A stretch of 64,000 nt of DNA, from NCBI GenBank assembly GCA_002104905.1, contig MCFE01000057.1, positions 62,001 to 126,000 on the forward strand, written 5' to 3'. Shown one piece after another: positions 22,118-32,867 of this stretch; position 1 is the first letter of the stretch; every line of letters begins with the position of its first letter. Made by a program: the position numbers and the translations under genes. Under the pieces are notes generated by a model. The model had not been told where the DNA came from. It made no database searches and saw nothing but the letters and a program-made list of their open reading frames with translations. The DNA is from Basidiobolus meristosporus CBS 931.73 (Eukaryota > Basidiobolomycota > Basidiobolomycetes > Basidiobolales > Basidiobolaceae).

Positions 22118-24400
22118 AACTATGCTCATTGAAACAAATGCCAAGGATACTCTATGGAGCCAAGTGAGCCCAGTAATCCATCTACTGGTGAATGATGTAC
22201 TGTTGTGGCTAGAGAAGTGGTGTGTTTCCACTAATATCAGTAATGGTGGCTTTGAGGATTTATCACTACTTCTTGCCAAAATCATACTGGGATACAACCT
22301 ACAATGTACATGGTACAAGTGGACAACCGTCATGTGGCTGGCAACTAATGATCTGGAAACTGTCCTGATTCCAGCATGTGTTAACAGTGACATGGCATTC
22401 ACATCCAAAAATGCTACCATTGCAACATGTCCAAATTGTCAGGAATCCACCGCTATTTAGGGAAAACAAAGTTCATACTCTGGATATATTCTGGTCATAC
22501 CTCATCTGAGGAAGCTGATGCAGTCCAACAAATATTGCAAAGCTATACAGTACAGCACTCAGTATCAATCAAGGCAAACATATCTGATGTATCCAAAGGC
22601 AAACATTACAAACAGCTAAGAAGCAAGGGCTACTTTGAAGTTCTGTATGACCATGCCTATACTTTAGCACTTGATGGGTTCTCATTAAACATGTATTCTA
22701 ACAGCAAATACTGCTGGCCAATGATTCTCTTCAATCTGAATCTGCTGCCCATCTTACAGTATCAGAGCAATAATTTGATGGTAGTCTCACTGGTATCTGG
22801 GCCTAAATCACCATCCAACCTGGACAGCTACCTGTATCCATTGCTGGATGAATTTTGCATTCCTTCCAGCAGGATAACAGTAAATGGCCATCATGTAAAA
22901 GCACATATTATTATCAGCATTGGAGATACCCCAGCCATTAGCAAGATAGAAGGTTTTTCCGGGCACAATGGACAGCGTTGCAGTCAGATGTGTGAGATCC
23001 AGGGGTCATACTCCATAACTCACACACATTATTATTACCCAAATACCAGTGCTAAGAACATCATCTTTGCACATAGAGAACATACAGAAGTCAGCATGCA
23101 ATGGCAGCAAAGTTGGCAAGCTATAAGCCATTGACCAGAATATGTAATTTATCAGAAACCAGAGATACTCAAGATAAAGGGTATCTGTTGGGGCAAAAGC
23201 TTTCCACTGGGAGCATTGCATCTGCTTTTCAACAATATCCCTATACCAATGACCAGGTTGTACAAGAGGCATATCAAGCTAAATGAGCCCATCAAGATAC
23301 TGGTGAAATTTGAAAGAATTGGCCAGAAAATACAGAGTATCTGCTACCCTAAGTACTTCTCACAGGCTCCAATTATATTCATATGCATATGCAACAATAC
23401 AAATGCAAAGACTGGATGAACTGGATATATATTTATTGAAGTGATGTTCTGAAGTCATTCCTACAAAGAGTACATTGGAAGCATTGGGAGTCAAATGTGG
23501 ACATTGTAGGAATATTTATCCACAAGTGGATCACCAAAGCCAACCTGACACAACTCCAGCGGTTGTGTGAGGAGTTTGTTTCAGGATTTGAGCGGCTGTA
23601 CTACAAGCATACAGCTGAATATGTAGATCTCTGCCGCTACTATATCCATTCTCTACTTCATCTTGCACAGTGTGTGGAGAATATTGGGCCTTGCTTCACC
23701 TTTTGGGAGTTTCCTATGGAGCGGATGTGTGGGGAGATAGGAGGACAAGTCATGTTGCAGGTACTGCCATTTCCCAATCTCATCAAGAATATTACCTTCA
23801 AGTCTGTCATGGATGTGATGAGTTGGCACATGGAGGACAGCAAGAAAGAGTTGGAAGATACTGAGGACAAATGTGCACATGGAGACACCTATGCACAAGG
23901 CATTAAGACGCTAATTAGCCCCAATGCATGGGTAATCTGTTAAGTAATGCAAAGTTGGGTTGGGTGCAAACAAGTAACTAATTTTTATCAGGAAAACTCT
24001 ACCAAGGCATGCTGGATTTCTCATGGTCACAAGCCAACTTCTACACCATTCAATACTAAATTCACACAAACAAAAGCCAGTGCGCACCTATAAGGGGACT
24101 AGAATCCAGCAGGGAGAAGGAATATATTGACTAAATACCAAAATGTTCTTTGCAGATATTCAGGAGGTATTCATGGCAGAAGTGGCAACAACCAAGCATA
24201 TGTTTGGAGGATGTATATGTTGCCAGCAGTACAAGGTATATGGCAAGTTTGCAAGTATCACACTAAAAAGCTGTAAAGTTGAGGTTATAGAAGTATGTCA
24301 ATTGCAGCAGGTGTGTGTGTTTATAGAGGTTAGTAAGCAGGAGGCCATAGTATTTTTTGATTTGAACTATATGTGGAATACCCAAGGTAGTAGTGGGTAA
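22118..24400 (+). pseudogene. Tnp2-type transposase, copy C
   Basis: The clearest transposase in the window. A 235-codon open segment (22427-23134) covers most of the catalytic core: LALDGFSL with the likely first Asp (about 22660), GPKSPSNLDSYLYPLLDEF (about 22798-22850), and GDTPAISKIEGFSGHNG with the likely second Asp (about 22924). A second open segment (23497-23943) holds FWEFPMERMCGE, the likely catalytic Glu region. The C-terminal domain (24143-24400) has FMAEVATTKHMFGGC. These motifs and their order are those of Tnp2/Transposase_21 proteins. The N-terminal Cys/His motif is deleted, and there are stops and frameshifts between the segments. Confidence 0.75.
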
Positions 24401-24569
24401 GCAAATAAAGAGGGGTATTTCTACAGCGGAATATATGAGATGCACAAGGGGAGGTAGTAAAAGGAAATACTATTTAGTGAATTGGTATGGTGGCATTATA
24501 CAAAACCAGCAGTAGGCTGTCATACTGCCAATATATTGCCATCAGAGTCTTGCTGTAAAGCCATCAAAA

Positions 24570-24711
24570 TACCATCAAGTTTTTTGCCAGCTGTATTACC
24601 TCTACAAAGGCATAAATACTGATCCTCTTTATGAATAAACAACAGTTCAACTATGATCACTATTTCTTGTTCAGTTCCTTATATCCAAATCACTTCTTAA
24701 ATTGCAACACT
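24570..24711 (+). repeat. Copia family 1 LTR, 3' part
   Basis: It contains AGGCATAAATAC and ATGAATAAACAACAG like the other family 1 LTRs and ends TTGCAACA at 24711, giving the clearest 3' end for this LTR. It is followed directly by Tnp2 copy D sequence. Confidence 0.65.
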
Positions 24712-26513
24712 TACCAAATGGTATTTCCTTTTTCTACCTCCCCTTGTGCAATTCTTATGTTCCACTGTAGAATCACCTCTCTTTAATTGCTAACTCACTA
24801 CTTCTTGTGTATTCCATACATAGTTCAAATCAATAAAACTATGACATCCTGCCTACTAACCTCTACAAATTTGCACACCTGCCGCAATAGACATACTTCC
24901 ATGACATCAACTTTACAGCTTTTTAGTGTGATGCTTGCAAAGTTGCCATATACCTTGTATTGCTGGTAACATTTACATCTTGCAAACGTATGCTTGGTTG
25001 CTGTCACTTCTGCCATGAATACCTCCTGAATATCCACAAAGGACTTTTTGGTATTGAGTCAATATATTCCTTCTCCCTGGTGGATTCTAATCCCCCTTAT
25101 ATGTGCATTCTGGCACTTGTTTGCATGAATTCCATATTCAATGGTGTAGAAACTGGCTTATGACCAAGTTAAATCTGGCATACCCTTGGTAGAGTTTTCC
25201 TGGTAAAAACTAGTTGCTTTCTACACTCAACCCAACTTTGGATTACTTAACAGATTACCCAGACATTGGGGCTGCTTAGCTGCTTATTGCCATAGGCATT
25301 GGTGTCTCCATGTGCACATCTGTCCTCAGCATTTTGCAACTCTTCCTGGCTGCCCTTCATGTGCCAACTTATCACATCTATGACAGACTTGTAGACAGTA
25401 TTGTTAATGAGATTGAGATATGGCAGTACCACAACTTTATATGCCTTCCTATCTCTCAACACATCTGCTCCCTAGGAAATTCCTAAAAGGTGAAGGAAGG
25501 CTTAATATTCTCAACACACCAAGTAAGATGGAGTACCAAATGGATACAGTAGCCGCAGAGATCTATATGCTCAGCTTTATGTGTGCAGCATAGATGCTCA
25601 AATCCCATCACAAACTCTTTGCACACAAGCTACAGATTTGTCAAGCTGGCATTGGTGATTTGCTTCAGGAAAAATATTCCTCCAATGCCTACGTATGATT
25701 CCCAATGCTTCCAATGTGCTCTTGGTAGAAATGGCTTCAGAAGGCCACTTGAATAAATACATATCTAGTTCATCCAGTCCTTGCACTTGTATTGTTGCAT
25801 TTGCATATGAATGTTGATTGGAGCCTGTGAGAAGTACTTTGAGCAGTGCTTACTCTGAAACATCTTGCCAATTCTTTTAAATTTCTCTGGTATCTGTGAG
25901 GGCTGATTGAGCTTGATATGCCCCATGTACAACTTGACCATTGGTATAGGGATATTGTTGAAAAGCAAATGCAATGCTCCCAATAGAAAGCTTTTGCTCC
26001 AATAAATACCCTCCATCCTAAGTATCTCTTGTTTCCAATTATCTTCATATTCCAGCTGATGACTTATAGCTTGCCAACTTTGCTTCAACTGCATGCTGAC
26101 TTCTGTAAATTCTCCCTGCAGAAAGATTATGTTCTTAGTGTTGGTGTTTGAGTAGCATTAATGTATGTGAGTTATGGAGTAAGTACCCTGGATCTCACAC
26201 ATTTGACAGCAATACAATCCATTGTGCCCAGAAAAGCCCGCTACCTTGCATATGGCTGGGGTATCTCCAATGCAGATAATAATATGCACTTTGACATGAC
26301 AGCCATTTAGTCTTATCCTACTGTAGAGCATACAAAACTCATCTAGCAATGGATACAGGTAGCTATACAGGTTGGACAGTCATTTAGGCCCAGATACCAG
26401 TGAGACTACAATCAGATTCTTGCTTGGATACCATAAGATTGGCGGCAGATTCAGGTTGATGAGAATCAGTGACCAGCAGGATATGCTGGTAGAGTACTTG
26501 CTACATGAGAATC

Positions 26514-27710
26514 TGTGGTAATGGAAAGTATTCCATTACTACAATATCTCTAAACCAATATTGCACTCACTTCTTTATTTTGCTTTTTGCTATTGTAACA
26601 CACAAGTGAAAGATCAAAAATTTCCAGCTTCGAAGAACAAATGCTCCAGACCCTGACAAGCAATCCACCTAAGAATATTATATCATACAGAACACGTAGT
26701 AGCCAACAAATGTTTCAAATTACAGCTCATTTGAAGCAGTACTTAAGGAGTTATGACCAAAAGAGTCCAATTATTATATATACTATGCCTTATTGCTAGG
26801 ATTACTATGGTGACTTTGATTGCGTGTAACTTTTGAACCAGCCAATCAAATCACGTGAAATTCTCACAGGTGCTGCGCCTATGTCTGATCTGCGCCATTG
26901 CAAAATTTTAGCTTTGTATCACGTGAATTGCTTGCGCAATTGCCCAAAAACTTGATCCTTCAAAATTTTATATATATGACTTCCCCAGCTGAAAAATAAG
27001 GGAGAGCCTCTCTTTCCAGAATCTCCACACTACAATTACAAGTTTAAAGGTTATAAGACTTCCCCTGCATCACTTGCACTGTTGAGTATTCTGACTTTGA
27101 TTGGTACTACATCTGTAAAGAGACTGCAAAGCTCACAAGAATTCAATCCAAGTTCTACAAGAAACTACCACTTTTCTGTTGGAAAAGTCCCCTCTAGGAA
27201 ACCCCTTTACTCTAAAGACACCCCTTTAGACACCCCTTTAGTCTGAAGACCCCTTTAGAGACCCCTTTAAGAAACCCCTTTACTCTAAAGAAGCCCCTTT
27301 AGGCACCCCTTTAGTGTAAAGTCCACTTTAGAGACCACTACAAGAAGCCCCTTTACTCTAAAGATACCCCTTTAGACACCCCTTTAGGTTAAAGGGGAGT
27401 TCAGAATTTCTATATTAGGAAATATTTTCTCAAGAAGGAAAGTGACTTCCAAATAAGGAAAAGTTACTATAACAGTGAATAAGCCCATTAGTTGACAGAA
27501 GGTCAGAACACTGCTGTAGAAGTGATAAACACTGCCTACAGTATATTTTGAGCCTAAGATTGAGGAAATTAGTGAAAGTTATATCTTCTATTGGTATATC
27601 AAACTCCCAATAAACTATTTCAGTATTAGCATACTGGAAGTTGTTGTATATTGTTGATTAGCCTCTACATTGTAGAACAAGCCCCAAACTAATCATAATA
27701 CAACACAACA
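26514..27710. mobile_element. 1,197-bp TG...CA insertion, probable solo LTR of a third retroelement family
   Basis: It begins TGTGG and ends CAACACAACA, typical TG...CA LTR termini. It is flanked by AATC (26510-26513) and AATCC (27711-27715), a 4-5 bp target duplication. Deleting the insert rejoins transposase sequence matching copy C. Inside are TTTTATATATATGAC (about 26966-26980), a likely TATA box, and CAATAAAC (about 27609), a possible polyadenylation signal, plus a 73-bp tandem repeat. No coding sequence. Composition and words differ from both copia families. Confidence 0.65.
27198..27410. repeat. 73-bp tandem repeat built of CCCCTTTAGA words
   Basis: Units start at 27198, 27271 and 27344 with GAAACCCCTTTACTCTAAAG or GAAGCCCCTTTACTCTAAAG, a period of exactly 73 bp for almost three copies. 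Each unit is itself made of CCCCTTTAGA-type words 10-14 bases apart. It lies inside the TG...CA element, downstream of its TATA-like site. Confidence 0.8.
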
Positions 27711-28949
27711 AATCCATCAAGTGTCAAGGTAATGGTATGCTTGTACTTACCTTCAAAGTAGCCCTTGCTTCTTAGCTGTTTCTAATGTTTGCCATCAAAT
27801 ATATTGGATATGTTTGTGCTTGAATGATTCTGAATGTGTTGCTTTATAGCTTCACAATACTTGTTGGAATGCATGAGCTTTTGTAGACCAGGTATTACCA
27901 GAATATATTGAGAGTGTGGACAATGTTTTCCTGCAATGGTGGTGCATTCCCGACAAGTTGGACACTTTGAAATCATGGCATAATCTGATGCGGATGCCAT
28001 GCAACTGTTAACACATGTTGGTATTGGTATGGTCTCTGGGACATGTGTTGCCAGCCACATGATGTCTTTCCACTTGTACTCTGTACATGGTAAGTTGCAT
28101 CCCACAATGATTTTGGCAAGAAGAAGTAGTAAACCCTCAAAGCCTCCTTTACTGATATTAGTGGAAATGCGCCACTACTCTAGCCGCAACGTCACTTCAT
28201 TCACCAGTAGATGGACTACTAGGCTCACTTGACTCCATAAAGTATCCTCAGCATTTTTTTCTACAGGTGTTGTCTCATTGCATAATGGGATTTTGCCAGG
28301 CTCATGTAGGGTACTGTTGTTAGGGAAGATAGGCTCACAATCCATCAGTGAACCTGCTTCTACAGACCTATCACTCTGCATGCCATATTCAGAAGGCTAG
28401 GGTGAGCCTAAAAGTGCCACAAACTCACCTGACTCAGTTTGCGCAAGGTGACAAGTATGGCTAGGTGCCAATATAGGAGTATCAAGCAGCCAGCAACATA
28501 TTGTTGGAACAGTAGTGACAGGTGTGTGGTCAAATATGACTTGTGTGTCAAAACACTTGCTGTGATCTTTGTTGTACATCCTATGCTGTCTGCATGCTTC
28601 ATGGGTGAGAGGCTTGCTACAATAGCCACATGACCTTTTTTCTCTTCTCTTATGGTGTTGAATCAAAGTAGTCTTGTCCATGGGGCAAACAGTTTGACAC
28701 TCTACAACATAACTCTATTATATTGCTTTTTGTCAATACTCATGTGAGTGTGTGACAGTCTAGTAGTTGAGACATTGCACCTACATGAATGTAAGAAGCA
28801 ATGATTACCCACCATAGTAAGCATATTGAATAAAGTTGTACCACCATGTACACATATATATGTAACACTATTTCCCCTTTGGTTTGACTCACTCCCATAT
28901 ATAAGTTGCCAAAAAATAAAGCAAAGTTGTCTAGTTCCTAATCAAACCC

Positions 28950-30556
28950 TGCTGCTGATAGCAGCAGAAGAATGGTTGGACAACAGCTTGCTTTGACATT
29001 CAGTGCAACAAGCAGGGCTACAAGCAAAAAAGGCCCTGTGGACAGTGTTCCCACTGAAGGTAGCAATGTGGACTCCTCAGGCTCTCAGGCAAGTAGCCAA
29101 TTGGGAATCTCTGCAGAGCTGCAAGCTGACCATATTGCTGATGCAGATGAAAATGCAGCAAAAGCAGTACCTTCAGTTGAAGACCAGCAAGTGGCCATCA
29201 TAACATCACTGCCACCTGTATTAGCAAGTATACTGTCAGCCCATACCAAAGCATTGATGAGGCAACAAGGTGCAGTGGCAGATAGGATAGATGCAGTGGC
29301 CCAGAGAAACTAGGAAATAGTTCACAAACAGGATAAGTGGATAATATGTGTAGAGCAATCAATATCCCAGGTAGAAAAAGCAGTGTCTTTGCTGCAAAGA
29401 TGGAGCTCAAGTAGCTCAGTGCCACAGCCAGGAGTTGAGCCACTTCCCAATGTAGCAGCAGAGGAACACCATACTTTCCTTGACACACAACAACATTGCC
29501 CAAAGATAAAGCCAACAGAAAAGCCTGTCACAACATGGGAGGGAGAAAATGTAGTATTTATGCCAAGACCTAAAAATTAAGAGACGTTGAAGAACTGTCA
29601 AGTTATTGAGTGCAGTGATGAAGAGTGGGATACTATCCAATATGCTGTTAGAAGTCTAGCCTGCCAGCACCTCAAGGCTAGCATACCATGGGACCATCAG
29701 TAACTCAAAGCCAGGAAAAATGCCTTGACTTGCTTGATGAGCATTATCCTAGATTTATATGCGTAAATTTGTTTTGGGCCAGCATTGGTATGCTAAGAAA
29801 GTATCTCAAGAGTAGCAGAAACTATCAAAGGCAGAAGAACAAGTATGCAATGGCCAAAGACCAACAGCTTTCTCATGAGCACATTACAAGCAGGGCCAAA
29901 AGCTCTAAACAAATGTCAGAGAGGCATCATGTAGCCAGAAGAGTGCTGATAAAGGAAAAGCAGGTAGCACAGATGCACCAGAACAACATTACCAAGGAAA
30001 AAGGGTGGGTCTACCCAAGAAGCACTCAGTCAAAGTAGCAGTGAAGGACCTGGCAGTGCTAAAAATAAGGGACTACCTCATGAGCCTGTCACAGCATGGG
30101 CTGAGAGCTCAAAACAAGCAGAAAAGAAGCATCAGGTTGCCCCAGAGTGCCAGCAAGGGACAAGCAGGCCAAAACAGATGCTTCAGAGTAGCATTTATTA
30201 AGGAGAAAATGTAGCTCAATACAAGAAGTGCTCAGACAAAATAGCGGTGAAAGACCTGGCAGTAATAAAGAAAAAGGTAAAGGGAAAAAAGTCTACCTAA
30301 GCCAGAGACAGGGAAGTGTGAGAAAAAAGCTGCAGTCCTTGCCAATTAAAGCCTTAGGCCAGGAACAGACTAAATTCCATTGTAGCCAAGAAGAATTGCC
30401 AACAAACAAACAGCTATTTTCACAAGAGTTGGAAGCACTGCCAGTGGAGCTACAATCCAGTGAGGTGGATGAGTTTGCAGAGAAAGTAAAGTTGTGTGCC
30501 ACAGCCTCCATATCCTCCATTGTAGACCAAGTGGACATCCCACTGACAGACAAAGT
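28950..30556 (+). pseudogene. Accessory ORF of Tnp2 element, copy D, 3' truncated
   Basis: An open segment at 28972-29313 gives the N-terminal Ser/Gln-rich region and the RIDAVAQRN helix. After stops, the helix continues with SISQVEKAVSLLQ-like sequence. The repeat segment is at about 29880-30290, with two roughly 190-bp units. The last open part is 30228-30556. The C-terminal domain seen in copies B and C is lost at the copia junction. The ATG used in copy C is mutated here. Confidence 0.6.
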
Positions 30557-30776
30557 TGTTATAAAATATGTATTCCACCTAAATATTCACCTAACTTTAT
30601 CACTTAGATCATTACTGCCAAATCCTAGAGAATACTGAACAAATTCCTTGTTGGGACTTACTTGGAATATTTTCACCAAAATATCAGGTACTCAGAACAT
30701 AAAAATTCTCAAAGCTGTCCAAACAGCCCCACACTTTGCACATATGTTATTGGGACCTCTCCAAGACTCTAACAGC
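30557..30776 (+). repeat. Copia family 2 LTR with a 130-bp internal deletion
   Basis: It starts TGTTATAAAAT and ends CTAACAGCA but lacks the segment from about GGGACCTTCC to CCAATATCTC of the full 349-bp LTR, including its TATA box. The identical deletion is present at 36646-36868, so both descend from one deleted LTR. Confidence 0.7.
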
Positions 30777-32520
30777 AGATATCAGCAGTTCCTTTTGGTT
30801 ATCTAAAAATCCACTTAACTGCTGCAATATGATCATATCCATAGTTCTGATTATGCTAGCTGACAACTCCCGCTGCATATGAGATATCTGGACATATCCC
30901 TAGCATGATATACATCAGACTGCCAACCACAGACTGATAAGGAAAGTCAGGGCTTTCAGATGGCACCAAGCCCTCTTGATTTGTTGAGGCTTGATCACAT
31001 TGAGGTTTGTCTCCTTTGGGGTAGCTGCAGATTTACAGTCCTCCATTTGGTACTTCTTTAGTATATTTTAAACATACTTGGATTGGCTTAGGGTGATATT
31101 CTGGGTACTTCTGTCTATGGCAAAGTTTATCCCTAAGTAGTACCTGATTTCTCTTAGATTCAATATCTTTAACTCTGTAGATTGACTGGATTTTGTCTCT
31201 ACCAGTGTTTTTAGGTTAAAGGTGGCTATAATAAGATGATCCACATAGAGAGCTAGTAGAACTGGATTTGCTCTTTCTGGCTAATAGTATATACTATAGT
31301 CAACATTACTCCTTTGAAATTCAATGACTCCAAATAAGAATTTATCTTTTGATTCTAGGCTCTTAGTGATTGTTCCAGTCCATATAGAGATCTTTTATAC
31401 TTGCAGACCAAATATGAATTTTCTTGGTGAGCAAGACCATCAGGCTGGTCCATACACATGTCCTCATCAAGTTCTCCCTTCAAAAATGCAGCTTTCACAC
31501 CCAATTGATGTAAAAATATATTATATTTGGCTGCAATAGCCAATATTATTATGATGAAATTAAACTTGGCTAATGATGCAAGGGTCTCAGTATTGTCAAG
31601 TTGTTTTGTTTAAGAGTATCCTTTGGCCACAAGTCTTGCATTGTATCCTCAAATAGTATTATCAGCCTTATATTTTGTCTTAAAGACCCATCTGCATCTA
31701 ATTGATATTTTGTGATTAGTAATTTGACAAAGTCCCAGTGTGATATTCCATTAGGGCCGGATATTCCCCAGTTGATGCAGATCTCTAAAACTTTGTCTGA
31801 GGGCTACTTAGGGCATCTTTTATACTCAGGGGCTCAGCAATATGGACAGAATAAGCATAGGCTAAGTTTGTATCCAGACTGATATAGTAATTTGGGCTAT
31901 TTTTTGTCTAGTAGGAACTCCTGGCATTGGATACTAAAATGGTCACTTCTGAGATATTCCAGGGCGCTGATTCAGACTGAACCATGGTTGTAGGGCTCTT
32001 AGGAGTTGGGATCAAGCTTTTATTGTCATCTAATGTCATTTTTTGAGAAAATTTTGAATTTTCTTCAGATAACACACCCCTGGACTTGATCAGCTACTTT
32101 GCTTTGGTATTGCAGAGTCTGTCTCCCTTACTGTCTTTGCAGTAGCCTAAAAATACTCATTTCACACTCTTTGACTCAAATTTTGCTTGATTTTTGAGCA
32201 GTTCATGATAATATCCTGTACACCCAAGTATTCTCAGATGCTCTGTAGTTAATCTGTATCCATACCATGCCTCAGATGGTGGGGAATCACAAAGTATTTT
32301 GTTCTGACTCCTATTTTTAAGGTATGCAGCTGTGGCAACTGATTCCACCCAAAGATCATAGGATAAATTTTGATCATGGATCATAGATCTTGCCATATCA
32401 ATTATTCATCTGTTTGCACATTTTACTACTCCATTTTGCTGTTGGGAGTATGTTAAAATAGTCTCTTGCTTTATCCCATGAGTTTTGCAGAAGTGGATGG
32501 AGAGTGTTGAGGTACATTCA
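30777..32520 (-). pseudogene. Copia family 2 pol fragment in antisense between two plus-strand LTRs
   Basis: On the minus strand, from 32520 downward: integrase (bases of the PQQNGVVKCANR region near 32420), the C-terminal integrase domain, then reverse transcriptase (LGVKAAFLKGELDEDM about 31450-31510, YGLEQSLRA). It ends in early RNase H at 30777. Stops and frameshifts are frequent. LTRs on both sides are in plus orientation, so the internal sequence is inverted relative to its LTRs. Confidence 0.65.
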
Positions 32521-32867
32521 GTTGTAAAAGTTTCTAATCCACCTAAATATTCACCTAGCTCAGTCACTGAGATCATTACCTTCAAATCCCTGAGAATACT
32601 GACCAAATTCCTTGTTGGGATTTACTTGGAATATTTTCACCAAAATGCCAGGTACCCAGAATATAAAAATTTTCAAAGTTGTCCAAACAGCCCCACACTT
32701 TGCACATATGTTCTAGGGACCTTCCTTGACCTATTCTATGTGTTAGTTATGCCAAGACCATGTAAAAGTATATATACTACTTTTACATTTAAAAAATCAT
32801 TAAGTGAAAGCTACATAATCTACTTGTCCTCCCAATTGCTTCCAATATCTCCAAGATTTGTGCCACA
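32521..32867 (+). repeat. Copia family 2 LTR
   Basis: About 347 bp, from GTTGTAAAAG to GTGCCACA. It has GTATATATAC in the TATA position and is followed by the primer-binding site GGTTATGAGCCCC at 32868. It serves as 5' LTR of the plus-strand element to its right and abuts antisense integrase on its left. Confidence 0.7.

Larger units (their letters stand above)
19816..24569. mobile_element. Tnp2-type transposon, copy C, best preserved
   Basis: Accessory ORF on minus (19929-21989) and transposase on plus (22118-24400) with the divergent promoter between them. About 450 bp covering the transposase N-terminus is deleted relative to copies A and D. The right side passes into a family 1 LTR fragment at about 24570. 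Confidence 0.7.
24790..28681 (-). pseudogene. Tnp2-type transposase, copy D, split by an LTR insertion
   Basis: The start at 28681 reads MDKTTLIQHH, followed by the N-terminal Cys/His motif CGYCSKPLTHEACRQH. The open first segment is 94 codons. A second Cys-rich motif, CPTCRECTTIAGKHCPHS, lies at about 27950. After the inserted element (26514-27710) the frame resumes with GDTPAICKVAGFSGHNG at about 26260 (second Asp region). Near 25450 the Met-Glu-Arg catalytic motif is degraded. The C-terminal domain (FMAEVTATKHTFARC) is at about 24990-25037. Several stops; inactive. Confidence 0.7.
24712..30556. mobile_element. Tnp2-type transposon, copy D, with a nested insertion
   Basis: Transposase on minus (24790-28681), accessory ORF on plus (28950-30556). 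A 1.2-kb TG...CA element is inserted in the transposase. The right end is cut by a copia family 2 LTR at 30557. Confidence 0.7.
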
